Shown here piece after piece: positions 1 to 9,171 of a DNA stretch of 64,000 bases; positions within the stretch are counted from its first letter, which is position 1; every line of letters begins with the position of its first letter. Made by a program: the position numbers and the translations under genes. The notes under the pieces are model-generated. The model was not told the origin of the DNA, ran no database searches, and saw nothing but the letters and a program-made list of their open reading frames with translations. The stretch is taken from contig NC_133394.1 of NCBI RefSeq assembly GCF_047511655.1, positions 60,792,501 to 60,856,500 of the forward strand, in the 5' to 3' direction. The DNA is from Castor canadensis (Eukaryota; Chordata; Mammalia; Rodentia; Castoridae).

Positions 1-339
1 GGAGGGAAATGAATGTGGGAGACCATTAGCCATGGGAAGTGAAAGAGCCAAACCCACAAGAGCCTTTTAATGAAACCACTCTCCCTAGCCTCAGGGAGAG
101 CATTTAGCACCTTAAAACCTCTATTATTGAAAATTACTGCATCTCCCATCCAAAAGACCAATTCTCCACCCAGTAGGAGAATTGAGTTGCTTGGTACAAA
201 AGTTTTATCATGATGCTACTCAGGAAACTCAGTGGTGGGGGATTCCCAATCACATGGAGATCCAACCTCACATGATGGCTAACTTCCCTAAGCTTGCAAT
301 AGTCTGAAATAATCTCAATCTTAGTAACTGCTGTTTACA

Positions 340-694
340 GATTGATGATGAGGAAAAGATAATTAAAGAGATTACTGAGAAGATGAAAGAAGATGAAAAA
401 GCTTGCCATGTCCCTGTGCAGACCTGGAAGGGATGGAGTCCCAGTGACCTATTTGGGGGCTGATTTTGAAACCTAGGTGGGTTCAAGACCTTAATAGGGG
501 CAGTGTTTCTTGTCTTAGGTGCATGCCTGATACTACCCTGCCTAAAGCCCCTGGTACTGCCGTCCTTCAGGACTATTATGGAAACCACTGTAGAAAGACA
601 GTTGCTCATGTAATGGTGCTATGGAAATACAAACCCTTAGATCCAAATGATGCTTTTTGACCCAAAAGTGAGTCTGAGTATCAAAGGGAGGGAA
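340..694 (+). pseudogene. Decayed ERV env C-terminal (transmembrane subunit) remnant
   Basis: Reading the plus strand with frame changes shows pieces typical of the end of a class I endogenous retrovirus envelope: an acidic/lysine-rich stretch near 345-410, a Trp-rich membrane-proximal stretch near 420-470, a hydrophobic membrane-spanning stretch near 480-535, and a short cytoplasmic tail ending at the stop near 658-660. Stops occur near 460-470 and the frame changes around 540-620, so no intact protein is encoded. A polypurine tract follows at 683-693 and an LTR-like start at 695, the expected order for the 3' end of a provirus. Bases 1-340 may be more env but I cannot support that. Family membership is inferred from pattern only. 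Confidence 0.5.
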
Positions 695-905
695 TGTGGC
701 AGAAAGGTAGGGAGGGGGAAGGGTGATAATAAATGATAATGAGAGTTAATGAGTACTACAGTACAACAAAAACTGGAGTTTTGTTAGAGTCCCTTTGTTC
801 TTGGGGTTCAGCCTTTGGACTCAAGTCTGTTGAGTTGCTGCTGGCTTGCAAAATAAACTTGCTTTGGTGCCCTCTCTGTCTGTCTGAGCCCTCTCGCATC
901 AATAT
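695..905 (+). mobile_element. ERV 3' LTR, probably truncated
   Basis: It begins with TGTGGCAG directly after the polypurine tract at 683-693, as an LTR should. It has an AATAAA signal at 852-857 followed by a CT-rich stretch (about 866-890), like the R/U5 part of class I LTRs. The right end near 900 is not sharply defined and the element is short, so it is either a fragment or a small LTR. No matching 5' LTR is in the window. Confidence 0.45.
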
Positions 906-1302
906 TTATAATTTTGAGCATAATTATTAGTCCAAAGATGGCTTCCAAAGAAGTAAATCATTTTTTTATACACAGGTGAATGAGTCTAAGAGTCTTGTGC
1001 TCTTTTTGTATCATTGAACTTATATATCTTTTTATATATATATTTTACATACGTAAAAATAGAAACAGATTGAGTTCAGATTTTTTGTTTGGAAAAATGT
1101 TTGACAGAGGCAAAATGTAAAGTTGTCAAGGAGGAACAGTCAGTGGCTACAAAGAGATTAAGACATGTTACTCAGTAGATGTTGCTAAAGTACAACAAAC
1201 ATAAAGAATATTATGAAAAGCTGCAAAGCTGAGTTTGAGGCAAAGGAGTTGTTTGTGCTTGAATGAAGAGCTTCTCTTTAGTTAGGGAAAGGGAGATAGA
1301 TT
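906..1302. other. AT-rich intergenic DNA, nothing recognised
   Basis: This is AT-rich single-copy-looking sequence between the LTR and the AG microsatellite. I found no convincing coding region, RNA gene or repeat family. Confidence 0.5.
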
Positions 1303-1312
1303 TGAGTGAGAG

Positions 1313-1373
<61 letters not shown>
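1303..1373. repeat. (AG)n microsatellite
   Basis: A pure AG run covers about 1321-1373, preceded by an imperfect AG/ATAG lead-in from 1303. The Ser/Leu-alternating reading frame on the minus strand across it is an artefact of the repeat. Confidence 0.97.
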
Positions 1374-1376
<3 letters not shown>

Positions 1377-2337
1377 CTTCAAACACATGAGGAAATACAG
1401 TAAGATTGAAGGGATCATCATGTTGAGGTATGGAAAAGGTCAAAGGAGAGAACTTTGTCATTTGTACCAGGCTGACTAAGGGTTTATTGCATGCCAGATG
1501 CCTCACAGAACATCTCTTGCTTTACTGAAGTTAATCCTCAAAATAACCTCATGAGAGGAGTCTTTTACTTTCCTTCAGCTTATAATGTCTATCACAGAGG
1601 CTTTGGAAAATGAAGAACCTTGCACAAGTGAACAGGAGAGCCAGAAATGAAACTTTTGCCTGTATTCTGGGAACCCTGATCCCATGACTAGACAGCCTTT
1701 CCCAATAAAGCAGTAGATATACTTTGAAATTTGTTTCTTGATTAAAGTTGTCTGTGGAATGAGTGAGGGATTGATAAGTGGCCCCACATAAAGCCCAAGT
1801 TGCTGAACCACTTGAACTAACTCTGACACTCCCTATAAACAGGTGTCAGCATAAAGAATTGAAGAGGAATGCTAGTCCCTTCATTGTTGAAGGTTTACCC
1901 AACAGTGTGTTCAGTAATGACAGCTTTTTAGGCAGCACTGTCTTACTGAAGCTCTAGCTACACACCTTCTGAGAGGACTTGAATCTCCACTGTGCCAAAT
2001 CTCCATTTTACCAAAATCCTTGAGGCTATTTTTATGCTCATAGAAGAGATATTCTTCACTTTTCTAAGCATGAATATTTCATTGTTCTATGACTGTCCAA
2101 AATCTGGTTTCAACTCTATGTGCACATTTCTGTTACATTAGAATTAGCAAGGGTAATTATAATTAATTATAACTAAGTGTAATGAACATATAGCATTATA
2201 TATGTATATAATTTTGACATAATTATAAAATAAGTAGAAAAATTATAATAAATTTGATGTTAACAAGAAGTATTACTTCAAAGAGCTATCAATTCCATTT
2301 CACATTTTTCTTCTTATAGGCATATTTTGTTTGTTAA

Positions 2338-2339
<2 letters not shown>
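1374..2339. other. AT-rich intergenic DNA, nothing recognised
   Basis: No coding or RNA feature can be supported. Bases 2140-2260 are strongly AT-rich. Short reading frames here lack homology that I recognise. Confidence 0.5.

Positions 2340-2396
<57 letters not shown>
2340..2396. repeat. (TA)n microsatellite
   Basis: A pure TA alternation of about 50 bp with a short degenerate end (ACATATAAT). Confidence 0.97.
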
Positions 2397-2934
2397 TGCT
2401 TGTGAGGTGGGATAAGGGATGTCAGTGTGGGTTCCAGGCTCTGATACTTTGTTGGACAAGTTAACCAAAACATTTTGAGCTTATTTCATTAGTTTAACAT
2501 AAGCTCTGCTACTTATACCTCATTGAATAAATGCACTCCACAGCACAAGGCATAGTTCATAGCACTCTTGATAAAAACAGGCTTATCCCTCACTCAGATG
2601 TAACAGACTAGACATCAGTATTCTCCCCACAAAATAAGCTCTATCTCATCCTTCATTTGAGTTAGCAGCCTCCAGAAGGTATGCAGTCCTATAGCAATGC
2701 CAGCTTTCTGTCTGGCATTCACACCACAATAAGAAAATGGTGAGAATGAAGGATACACCCTCTTAAATCCTCAGGGATGTTTCTCTATGTCAATATATGC
2801 AAGTGTTTGAGGACTATTCATGCAAATACAGAAGTTGAAATGTTGTATTACATTGGGTTTCTCTGATTTTTATTTGTAAAATTATGAAAACCCATCCATT
2901 TATTTACTTTGATATGAGAAACATTTTCGGATAT
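2397..2934. other. AT-rich intergenic DNA, nothing recognised
   Basis: Unremarkable AT-rich sequence between the TA tract and the SINE. No feature supported. Confidence 0.45.
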
Positions 2935-3235
2935 GCTGTTTCATGCCTGTTATCCCACCACTTGAGAGGTGGACATTAGGATGATCATGGTTTGAGGGCA
3001 GTCTCAAAAACAAAATGCAGGGTGGGCTGATGTGCACCTGAGATCCCAGCTAAGGGGAAGGATGTGAAGGATCATGGACTGAGTCTGACCTCAGAGCAAA
3101 ACAAGAGACCCTATTTGAGAAATAAAGGAAAAAAGTTGGTGTGTGGCTCAAGCTGTAGAGCATCCAAGTAGCAGCACTGGCCTTGGCTCAAACCCAGTTC
3201 CCCACCCACAAAGAGGAAAAAACAAGAAAAAGTAT
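2935..3235 (+). mobile_element. Composite SINE (left monomer plus ID/tRNA-like right monomer)
   Basis: The left part has the layout of a pol III SINE: a TCATGCCTG start, then a degenerate B-box (GGTTTGAGGGC) near 2990, then GAGACCCTATTT near 3108. The right part from about 3135 (GTGTGGCTCAAGCTGTAGAG ... GGCTCAAACCCAGTTCC) resembles an ID/tRNA-type unit with A- and B-box-like segments. It ends in an A-rich tail near 3210-3235. Composite SINEs with this right monomer are, from memory, typical of castorimorph rodents; the clade assignment is inference. Several mutations suggest it is old. Confidence 0.65.
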
Positions 3236-3319
3236 CTTAAAAATGCTTGATAAAAAACTACATATGCAACTATTCTATGAGGAAAGACTGAAACCCAAGT
3301 AAACAGTGCATTTCTTTCT

Positions 3320-4119
3320 CAAAAATACTTTTAGAATTAGCAGCGTTTTGTTTTCCTTATGTAAGTTATTTGATGTAAGAGTTTATATTGTCTCAGTGAC
3401 TAAAAAAGTATAGGTTGTTTATGCAAGATAACTGGAGAAACCCTCTAGTCTTAAATAGTCCTAAATATATTCACATAGCAATTTCCTCCCACTTGAATAA
3501 GGATATGAATAATCAAATATAAAAAATATAAACTTTGTTACACAGAATATAAATTTTATTATTACTGCCAGTAATAACAAAATAAGAAAGTCTTTGAACC
3601 AAATTATATCCAAAGGTAATGGCACACATATTATAGAAAGAAATATCAGTGGGAAAATTCTAGAATGGCAGAAGAGAAAAAGGCAAGAAGGAAGATTAAA
3701 GACTCCAACTGTGAATATTTCACTCCAGGTCTAGTCAAGACCTAGGTCTGAAGCAGACATAGAAAGTAAGCTTACCATGGGACAGAGAAAGAACTGATGA
3801 AAAAGAAGTGAATCCAAATATGATGTATTTGATGCATTGTAAGAACTTTTGTAAATGCCACAATATAGACACACACACACCGAGCACAATGAAAAACAAA
3901 TGGTGGTGATGGGAAAGACATGGAATCCCAGACCTTAAGAAACCTCATTGTAATGATAAACAGAGATGTGTTCATATATAAGTATATGTCTACAGTGCTC
4001 TGGGCATACATAGAAGAAAGCAACTACCTCCTTGGAGGAATGAAAAAATGTCCTCCTACAAGGAAGTCAGGTCTTTTTCTGATTTTAGAGTTTACTCTAA
4101 ACCTGATTCTGGATGAATA
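3320..4119. repeat. Diverged old macrosatellite half-unit, right portion
   Basis: It is collinear with the later part of an array half-unit. Anchors: GTTATTTGATGTAAGAG near 3365 (also near 8027; array form GACATTGGATGTCAGAG); GGCAAGAAGGAAGATTAAAG near 3685 (array GGCAAGATTAAAG); GGGCATACATAGAAGA near 4003 (array GGGCATACAAAGAAGA); CCTGATTCTGG near 4102 (array the same). Identity by eye is only moderate, with indels. Unlike the array it is AT-rich and almost free of CpG. It runs directly into the next diverged half at 4120, so the old copies were tandem too. The left limit is uncertain. Confidence 0.75.
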
Positions 4120-5110
4120 TTGAGATCTTGCCTTTAGCCTCTCTGACAGCATGGAGACTAGCTCTGTCATGAGTTTCTTGTCAGAAATACAGGTGTAAAT
4201 TTAGTGAAGGAACTCAAGAGTTGGGGACAGGATACACTGTTACTGTTTCCCTTTGACTAAATGTCCTGGCTTCATGATGAATAGGTCTTGCTTGTCAGGG
4301 GACACTTGAGCCTCCTGGATGGGCTCTTGGAGGGTGGGGGAAGATGTGATCTTCCCTGCTTCCTCTGACAGGAACACAGTGTATCCAAGGTGGCTCATTT
4401 CATTTTTTTTGGGATTATCATCCCCCCTATGTGGAAAGAAAAATTTAAGTATAAATTCAGGCTAATGCTCACTAAGGTGAGAAGTCATAATTTAGTATGA
4501 CTGTGTGCACACACTGGTGTGACTATGGTTGTTCTGGAGCTTCTAGATCAGAAAACACCATGTACTTGAGTGAACATCATGAGCATTCACTGGGGAGGTT
4601 TTGCAGAAAACAGGTGTACAAGCACAGGGGCTTAAAAAATAACAAGAAATAAACTAAATGTATTGCTTTGCTTGCATAGCTCTGTTAGTGCATTTGTATG
4701 ATTCTTAAAATGATGACTTTTGCTATATTCCCACCTGAGACTATTCAGGACCTTTTAGTTTCTGCTTGGATTTTATATATGCAAACTGGCATTAGTTGAG
4801 ATTTTCTACTTTTTAAATACTGGGTAATTGATATGTAAAGCTTTTCCTAAGATATGTGTTTTTCAAAGCCTTTTTATTTCTAGTATCACTCTTGGAGGCA
4901 TGGTAATAATGTTGAATTCTATTTTTTAAAAGAAATATTTTTATCTACTTTCTCCATTTATACTAAATCAACACAGATCACAAATTGTATTTACTCACAA
5001 ATTACATTAATAAACATCTAGAAAATAATCCATCTCTCCAATTGTTTTATTAATAAATTGTACTTAGATAGGAAAATTTGTACCATGACAAGTCTAACAA
5101 CATGAATAAA
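4120..5110. repeat. Diverged old macrosatellite half-unit, left portion (before PPP4R1 copy)
   Basis: It begins at the position equivalent to an array half start (GAGATCTTGCC for GGGATTCGGCC). Shared anchors follow in order: GCATGGAGACTAGCTCTGTC near 4150 (array GCATGCAGAACAGCTGCGTC), the candidate exon at 4251-4426, GTGGAAAGAAAAATTTAAGT near 4431 (array GTGGAGAAAAATTTAAAT), GACTTTTGCTATATTCCCAC near 4715 (array GGCTTTTGCTGTGTTCCAC), and CACTCTTGGAGGCATGG near 4887 (array CCCTCTTGGATGCCTGG). Similarity fades toward 5,100, where the PPP4R1-derived block begins. The same half-unit resumes at about 7,655. Confidence 0.8.
4251..4426 (-). pseudogene. Diverged relative of the array's 168-nt candidate exon
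   Basis: On the minus strand an acceptor (TTTCTTTCCACATAG) precedes this segment. One frame reads a peptide whose start aligns with the array B-exon: G-D-D-N-P-K-K-N-E-M-S-H here against G-E-E-S-A-R-V-N-E-M-T-H there, with further matches (P-x-L, S-x-D, D-L, P-G) and a similar acidic/proline composition. The segment is 176 nt, 8 nt longer than the array exon. That equals two extra codons plus a 2-nt shift just after the acceptor, which breaks phase. The donor position reads AAAG|GG instead of AAAG|GT. It therefore looks like a dead copy. It contains no CpG, unlike the array exons. The protein family is not recognised. Confidence 0.6.
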
Positions 5111-5274
5111 GACTCTTGCAGTTTCTCTTGACTCTTAAAATTGTACTGGGTGTAGGCAACTGGCACCTGCAAGGAGTTAGTAAAAGGTCTCTACTTCCCA
5201 CCCATAGTTGTCCCAGACACTTAAGGGGAGGTTGAAACTTGGCTTTGTCATGGAAAATGAAGGACATTGAGGTT
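5111..5274 (-). other. Possible 3' UTR of the PPP4R1-derived copy
   Basis: This lies just downstream of the PPP4R1-like stop codon (minus strand, 5275-5277) and before clear macrosatellite homology resumes to the left. It may be 3' UTR of the copied mRNA. No poly(A) remnant (poly-T on the plus strand) or target-site duplication was found, so the insertion boundary is unresolved. Confidence 0.3.
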
Positions 5275-7475
5275 CTAGTAGGTCAAGGAAGGTACGCTCA
5301 TGGCATCTTCAGCGATTTTGGTACTGGCAGGATGTTTGCTTGCAAAATACTTGACATTGTGGTCTTGGTCCAACTGAAGTATCATGACGGTAAGCTCTAC
5401 AGCATCTTGATAGCGGGTAGAGGCTAAGAAACATTCTTTTTCTAGGAGAGTTTGTGTTAATGTTTTTGCAAGTGCCATTCTAACATTTGGAACACTGTCA
5501 TTCACCAAGGTCAGCAGTTGTGGCATTAGATGGATAGCAAAACTGTCCATTGGGAGGCAATCATTTTCAATGATAATGTCACAGATGTAGACAAAGGATT
5601 GCCAACCAGACCACTTGGTGCACTTGCAAAAATCCTCCACCAGCTCATTGATGAGACTTACTCCAAAGGTCTCGGGTGTCTCCATGTGCAACTTTTTCAG
5701 CATCTTGCTGACCAGCTTGTAGGAAACCCAACGAACAGAAGACACTTTGTACAGAGATTCATGGCAATGGGACGTAAATAGTCATAAACATCTCTGGGAC
5801 TATATAATTCTAGAAGTAAAATCAGTTGCTGAGACAGTTCATTTCGAATTCTCCAATTTATATTGTTATCTGTCACTAAAAACTCCTGAAGTCGATAAAG
5901 ATATTCTCTTCTTTTGTCAGTAGGAAGACTCTTCAGAAAATCATGTAAATGTAAAAGAACACCTAACCTGACTTGATCAATGTCTTTTAAAAATCCATTA
6001 AAAATTGGAACCAGGTCTGCAGCTGTCAATTGCTCACCAAGGATAAGTGCAAGTTCATGGATGGAGAACGCCAAAGTTCTTCGAACCTCCCAATCTTCAT
6101 CTGATGCCAGAGACTCATACAACTCTTTGAGGCAGTGCCAATATTTCTGGCCAAGAGTCATAGCAACACCTGGGAAACTGTATGCACAATGCTGAACAAT
6201 TTTGGTATCAATGGTTTCTATGAGATAGGGATCAGTCATTGTTAAGTACTGATCTAATAAAGCCTGGTGTACAACATCTTGCACTTCAGCCCTCCTTACC
6301 TCCTCAGAGACTTCTTGATCTCTGATCCTATTTTTATCTTCTAGCATGTCTTCTGAACTTTTGATTTCTGCTTTAAAATGGTGACCTGAACAAGATGGAT
6401 TGGCAAAAGTAGATGTGAAAGGTCCCAGAGACTTAAATGCTGTTTGGCAAACTGACCATGAGCGATCACTGATCAAGTTGATAAATAGGGCTGATAGTTT
6501 GGACCATCGGATTTCAAGACTGGTTGCACATGAAACTTTCACAAAACACTCAACACAAGCCTTTCTGATTCTCCATACCTTATCGGAACATAACTGAATG
6601 AAACATGGAATCAACATTTCCTCAGTAACTTGCTGACCCACTACACTGCAAATATCACTAAAATAGTCAGCACAGATCTTTCGAACATGAAGCTTTCTCC
6701 AATCATAGCACATATCACAAAACCTAGGGAGGATGAGGCATTCTGTAATATCCTTGCCAACCATAGGAGACATCTTGCACATTGTAGCCAAAGTTCTTGC
6801 TTTTATATATTCAGCCCTGTCTGGGGCAGTCAGCTCTAGGAGCACAGGGAATACTTGTGTCTCAAAGTAAAATGGGTCAATCAGTTTCTGCTTCAGCAGA
6901 GCCAGCAAAGATTCTTGACTTATTTTCCACACCTCATGATTCTCATCTGTGAGATATCTAGTCACAATAGGTAGTAAAAGCATAGGATAAGGAAGGCCAG
7001 TTTTCTTGAAAATATAATGCAATGTGAGGCACCTGTTCCATTAGCTCTGTTCTCACAATTGGTTCTGGATCCTCAGCTAAACTACTAATTCTTTCCAAAA
7101 CAGAAATACAAGCACTTTCCTTGGTAGAGACCGCACTCAATGTATCCAACAAAATCCTGGCAGCCATTTCTCTCTGAAATATGTCCTTACTTGCAGCATA
7201 CTTGTCAAGTCTCCCCAGTGGTATCCACAATTCATTTTCTGAGATAAACTCTGGTGCTAAAAAAAAATACATCAGACACTGAGATGTCAGCATCCGTGCC
7301 AAGGTCATCCACAGTTTCTGGCAGGTCTTCCCGGAGTGCCAACGTTTCATCTTCTGAGATGAACTCATGGGATAAAATAAACACATCAGATGCTGCACTG
7401 TCATCAATCATGTCACGTTCCTCCACATTCTCATGCATGTCTTTCTGGAGAAACAGGAGGTCTGAATCTGGAAAA
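5275..7475 (-). pseudogene. PPP4R1: PPP4R1-like pseudogene (protein phosphatase 4 regulatory subunit 1), partly processed copy
   Basis: The minus strand encodes, nearly end to end, a HEAT-repeat protein I recognise as PPP4R1, the scaffold subunit that brings the PP4 catalytic subunit to substrates. N-terminal landmarks are P-L-G-R-L-D-K-Y-A-A-S (about 7220-7190) and Q-V-P-H-I-A-L (about 7035). The HEAT body covers 5745-7000 and includes T-A-A-D-L-V-P-I-F-N-G-F. The C-terminus ends P-S-L-T-Y at the stop 5275-5277. HEAT-encoding sequence is continuous with no introns, so it derives from a spliced mRNA. Breaks: a frame change at the A9 run 7259-7267; loss of about 10 nt near 6990-7000 just after Y-A-F; loss of about 4 nt near 5742 before S-S-V-R-W. 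The central acidic region of the parent (very roughly 250 residues) is absent, with the join near 6300. The N-terminal acidic segment is present twice in tandem (about 7475-7350 and 7350-7230). A good acceptor (CTTCTTTTCCAG) sits at its 5' edge. It is unlikely to encode a full protein. Confidence 0.93.
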
Positions 7476-7490
7476 GAAGAAAGGCTAGTC
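7473..7490 (-). promoter_or_regulatory. 3' splice acceptor at the 5' edge of the PPP4R1-like block
   Basis: The minus strand reads CCTTTCTTCTTTTCCAG followed by ATTCAG and then the first PPP4R1-like codons. The pyrimidine tract is strong. Two AGs are usable, at the end of CCAG or 6 nt later after ATTCAG. Either keeps phase 1 relative to the PPP4R1 frame. A processed copy should not carry an intron end, so this is either a retained intron 1 end of the parent or a site gained after insertion. Confidence 0.6.
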
Positions 7491-7654
7491 ACCAATGAAG
7501 GATAAGACACAGGAAAACTCCACTGCTTGGGCAGGCAGAAACCCCATACATAACACCATACTGATGTCTAATTGAGGTTAAAAAAACTGTATAAATGTGC
7601 AAGGCTGGATCTCTCTTAGAAACATCTTTATTTCTACATACAGTGAGAAAAATT
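7491..7654. other. Unassigned sequence upstream of the PPP4R1-like exon
   Basis: This lies between the PPP4R1-like acceptor and the point where macrosatellite homology restarts. It could be parent intron 1 carried in the insertion or locally diverged repeat. I found no coding or repeat signal. Confidence 0.35.
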
Positions 7655-8797
7655 TGTTTTTTTAAAGAAAATAGTACACATGTCCATAAATATAATACTT
7701 CCAGGTATATGCCATGAGATATTTCACAATAAATCTTTAGGCCAAGAATGGTAGATCTTTCCCTAGGAGAATATTTTAAAAAATTACATATAACAATAAG
7801 CGAACTTCTGATCACATTTCTTCAATATCACCAGTTCGCTGAAAAAGGAAATACTAATCTGAAGGCAAGAAAGCAGAATTTGAAAAGAAAATCTGGACCT
7901 AACTCAAAGATATGCTCTTCCACTTGAAAAGTGTATGAACATGATGCAATGAGGGGTGTGAATGAAGACAGATAACTAATTTCTAAATTACAACTAGAGA
8001 CTTAGGGCTTTTGTGATGTATGTTATTTGATGTAAGAGTCAATGTTGTCAATAAAGTATGTTTTTACCACAGAAAGATGAAATGAGGATAAAACAAAATT
8101 TAGAGAATCCCACTCTAAAAGTCTCTGGAAAAATGTCAGTACCCAGTACTCAAGGTTCAAATGAGGGTTACTAAAAATTAAATGTTCATATAAGTTTAAC
8201 ACTTATGTTTCTAGACTATCAACCATAACAACAATAATTTAATTAGAAATTCCAAATGAGACGAACACTACTACAGTTAATGGTAAATGTCTCAAAAAGG
8301 ATTTCAAGAGGGGAATTCTGACATGGAGGGAAACTAATGGAACGAAACAAGACTACAAAGCCACTGAAGGTGAACATATGGGAGGAACAACTTTAGAAAT
8401 AGGTGTGAAAGAGAAGCACAAACAGATATTAAAGTTGGGACAATTTGAATGAATGAAGTTTAGCTGGCCAAGGTCAAAATTGACTGAGAATAGATTCATT
8501 CCAATAACATATTGCTGTACTTAAGAACCTCAATATTAAATGCATGAGTCAGGCATTGTCATGATGTTGCAAGTGAAAAATCAAAATGGGGATGACAGGA
8601 GAAACTTGAACTTCAGAAACCTTACACAAAAATGACACACAGAAAAAGAGGTGAAAACAAAAAAAATGCCTTTAGGTGTTCTTGGAAAGCAGAAAGGGCA
8701 GCAACTGTTTGCCTAGGAAGAGGAAAAATGTTCTCGAAAAAAGGATTTATGCTTTCAACAGACATAAGAGTAGAATCTTAGCCAAATTCAGGGTGAG
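7655..8797. repeat. Diverged old macrosatellite half-unit, right portion (after PPP4R1 copy)
   Basis: Collinear anchors with the array halves: GAAAATAGTACACATGTCC near 7666 (array B GAAACAGTACACACAGGTCC); CACATTTCTTCAATATCACC near 7813 (array CACATTTCTTCACTATCACC); GAGACTTAGG and TTATTTGATGTAAGAG near 7998-8038; TTTCTAGACTATCAA near 8208 (array identical); GAGAATAGATTCAT near 8487 (array GAGAATAGATTACAT); GACATAAGAG near 8761 (array GGCATAAGAG). It passes without a gap into canonical unit 1 at about 8798. It is AT-rich and CpG-poor. Together with 4120-5110 it makes one old half-unit split by the PPP4R1-derived block. Confidence 0.85.
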
Positions 8798-8920
8798 TGT
8801 TGGGATTCGGCCCACACCCCAGGTGCCCGCTGCATGCAGAACAGCTGCGTCATGATTTTCTTCACGGGAACGGAGGTATGATCTGAGACGGGTCATTTGA
8901 AGGAATGCTCTACGGCGTAC

Positions 8921-9088
8921 CTTTGGGTGAGGGTCCTGGCAGAGCGACTGGCTGGTCCAGCTCATCAAGGGACACCTCTTGTTCCCGGACAGGATCGCAG
9001 AAGTTGAGTGTGGATGCGGACCCTGGTGAGTCCCGTGCATCGGGCACGTCCACGTGGATCATTGGAGTGGCTCGTGGACTGCCTTCAC
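8921..9088 (-). other. Candidate coding exon, type A (168 nt, phase 1-1), unit 1 copy
   Basis: On the minus strand the acceptor TTTTCCTCCTCCTAG precedes the segment and the donor reads AAAG|GTACGC. The interior is open in one frame and both ends split a codon after its first base, so the exon can be repeated or skipped without a frame change. The peptide (56 codons) is acidic and proline-rich: it starts G-E-G-S-P-R, has P-M-I-H-V in the first third and S-L-D-E-L-D in the last third, and ends P-G-P-S-P-K-G. No signal peptide, membrane segment or known domain is evident. It aligns with the type B exon without gaps. Copies in units 7-12 carry Ile for Lys near the end. Expression is not shown. 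It could instead be a splice-like coincidence in a non-coding satellite. Confidence 0.5.
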
Positions 9089-9171
9089 CTAGGAGGAGGA
9101 AAATTGAAATACACATTCGGCCCAATGGGGAGCGGTGTGATCCATCCTAACTCCCTGTGCCTCGTGTGCAG

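Noticed and set aside
1282..1506. Frame with long Ser-Leu alternation
   Set aside because: It is the translation of the AG microsatellite.
5275..7475. Intact functional PPP4R1 gene
   Set aside because: HEAT-encoding sequence lacks introns, at least three frameshifts are present, and the central acidic region is missing.
8747..9040. Long minus-strand frames of 90-140 codons around the A exon taken as whole genes
   Set aside because: They run through the acceptor and donor into sequence that is not conserved between halves A and B. Only the 168-nt core is shared, so the exon model fits better than a single-exon gene.
4251..9088. The 168-nt exon being the duplicated PPP4R1 N-terminal exon
   Set aside because: Only loose acidic similarity (D, E and S spacing) could be found. 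The old copy at 4251-4426 is a much better relative and lies outside the PPP4R1 block, so a separate exon family is more likely.
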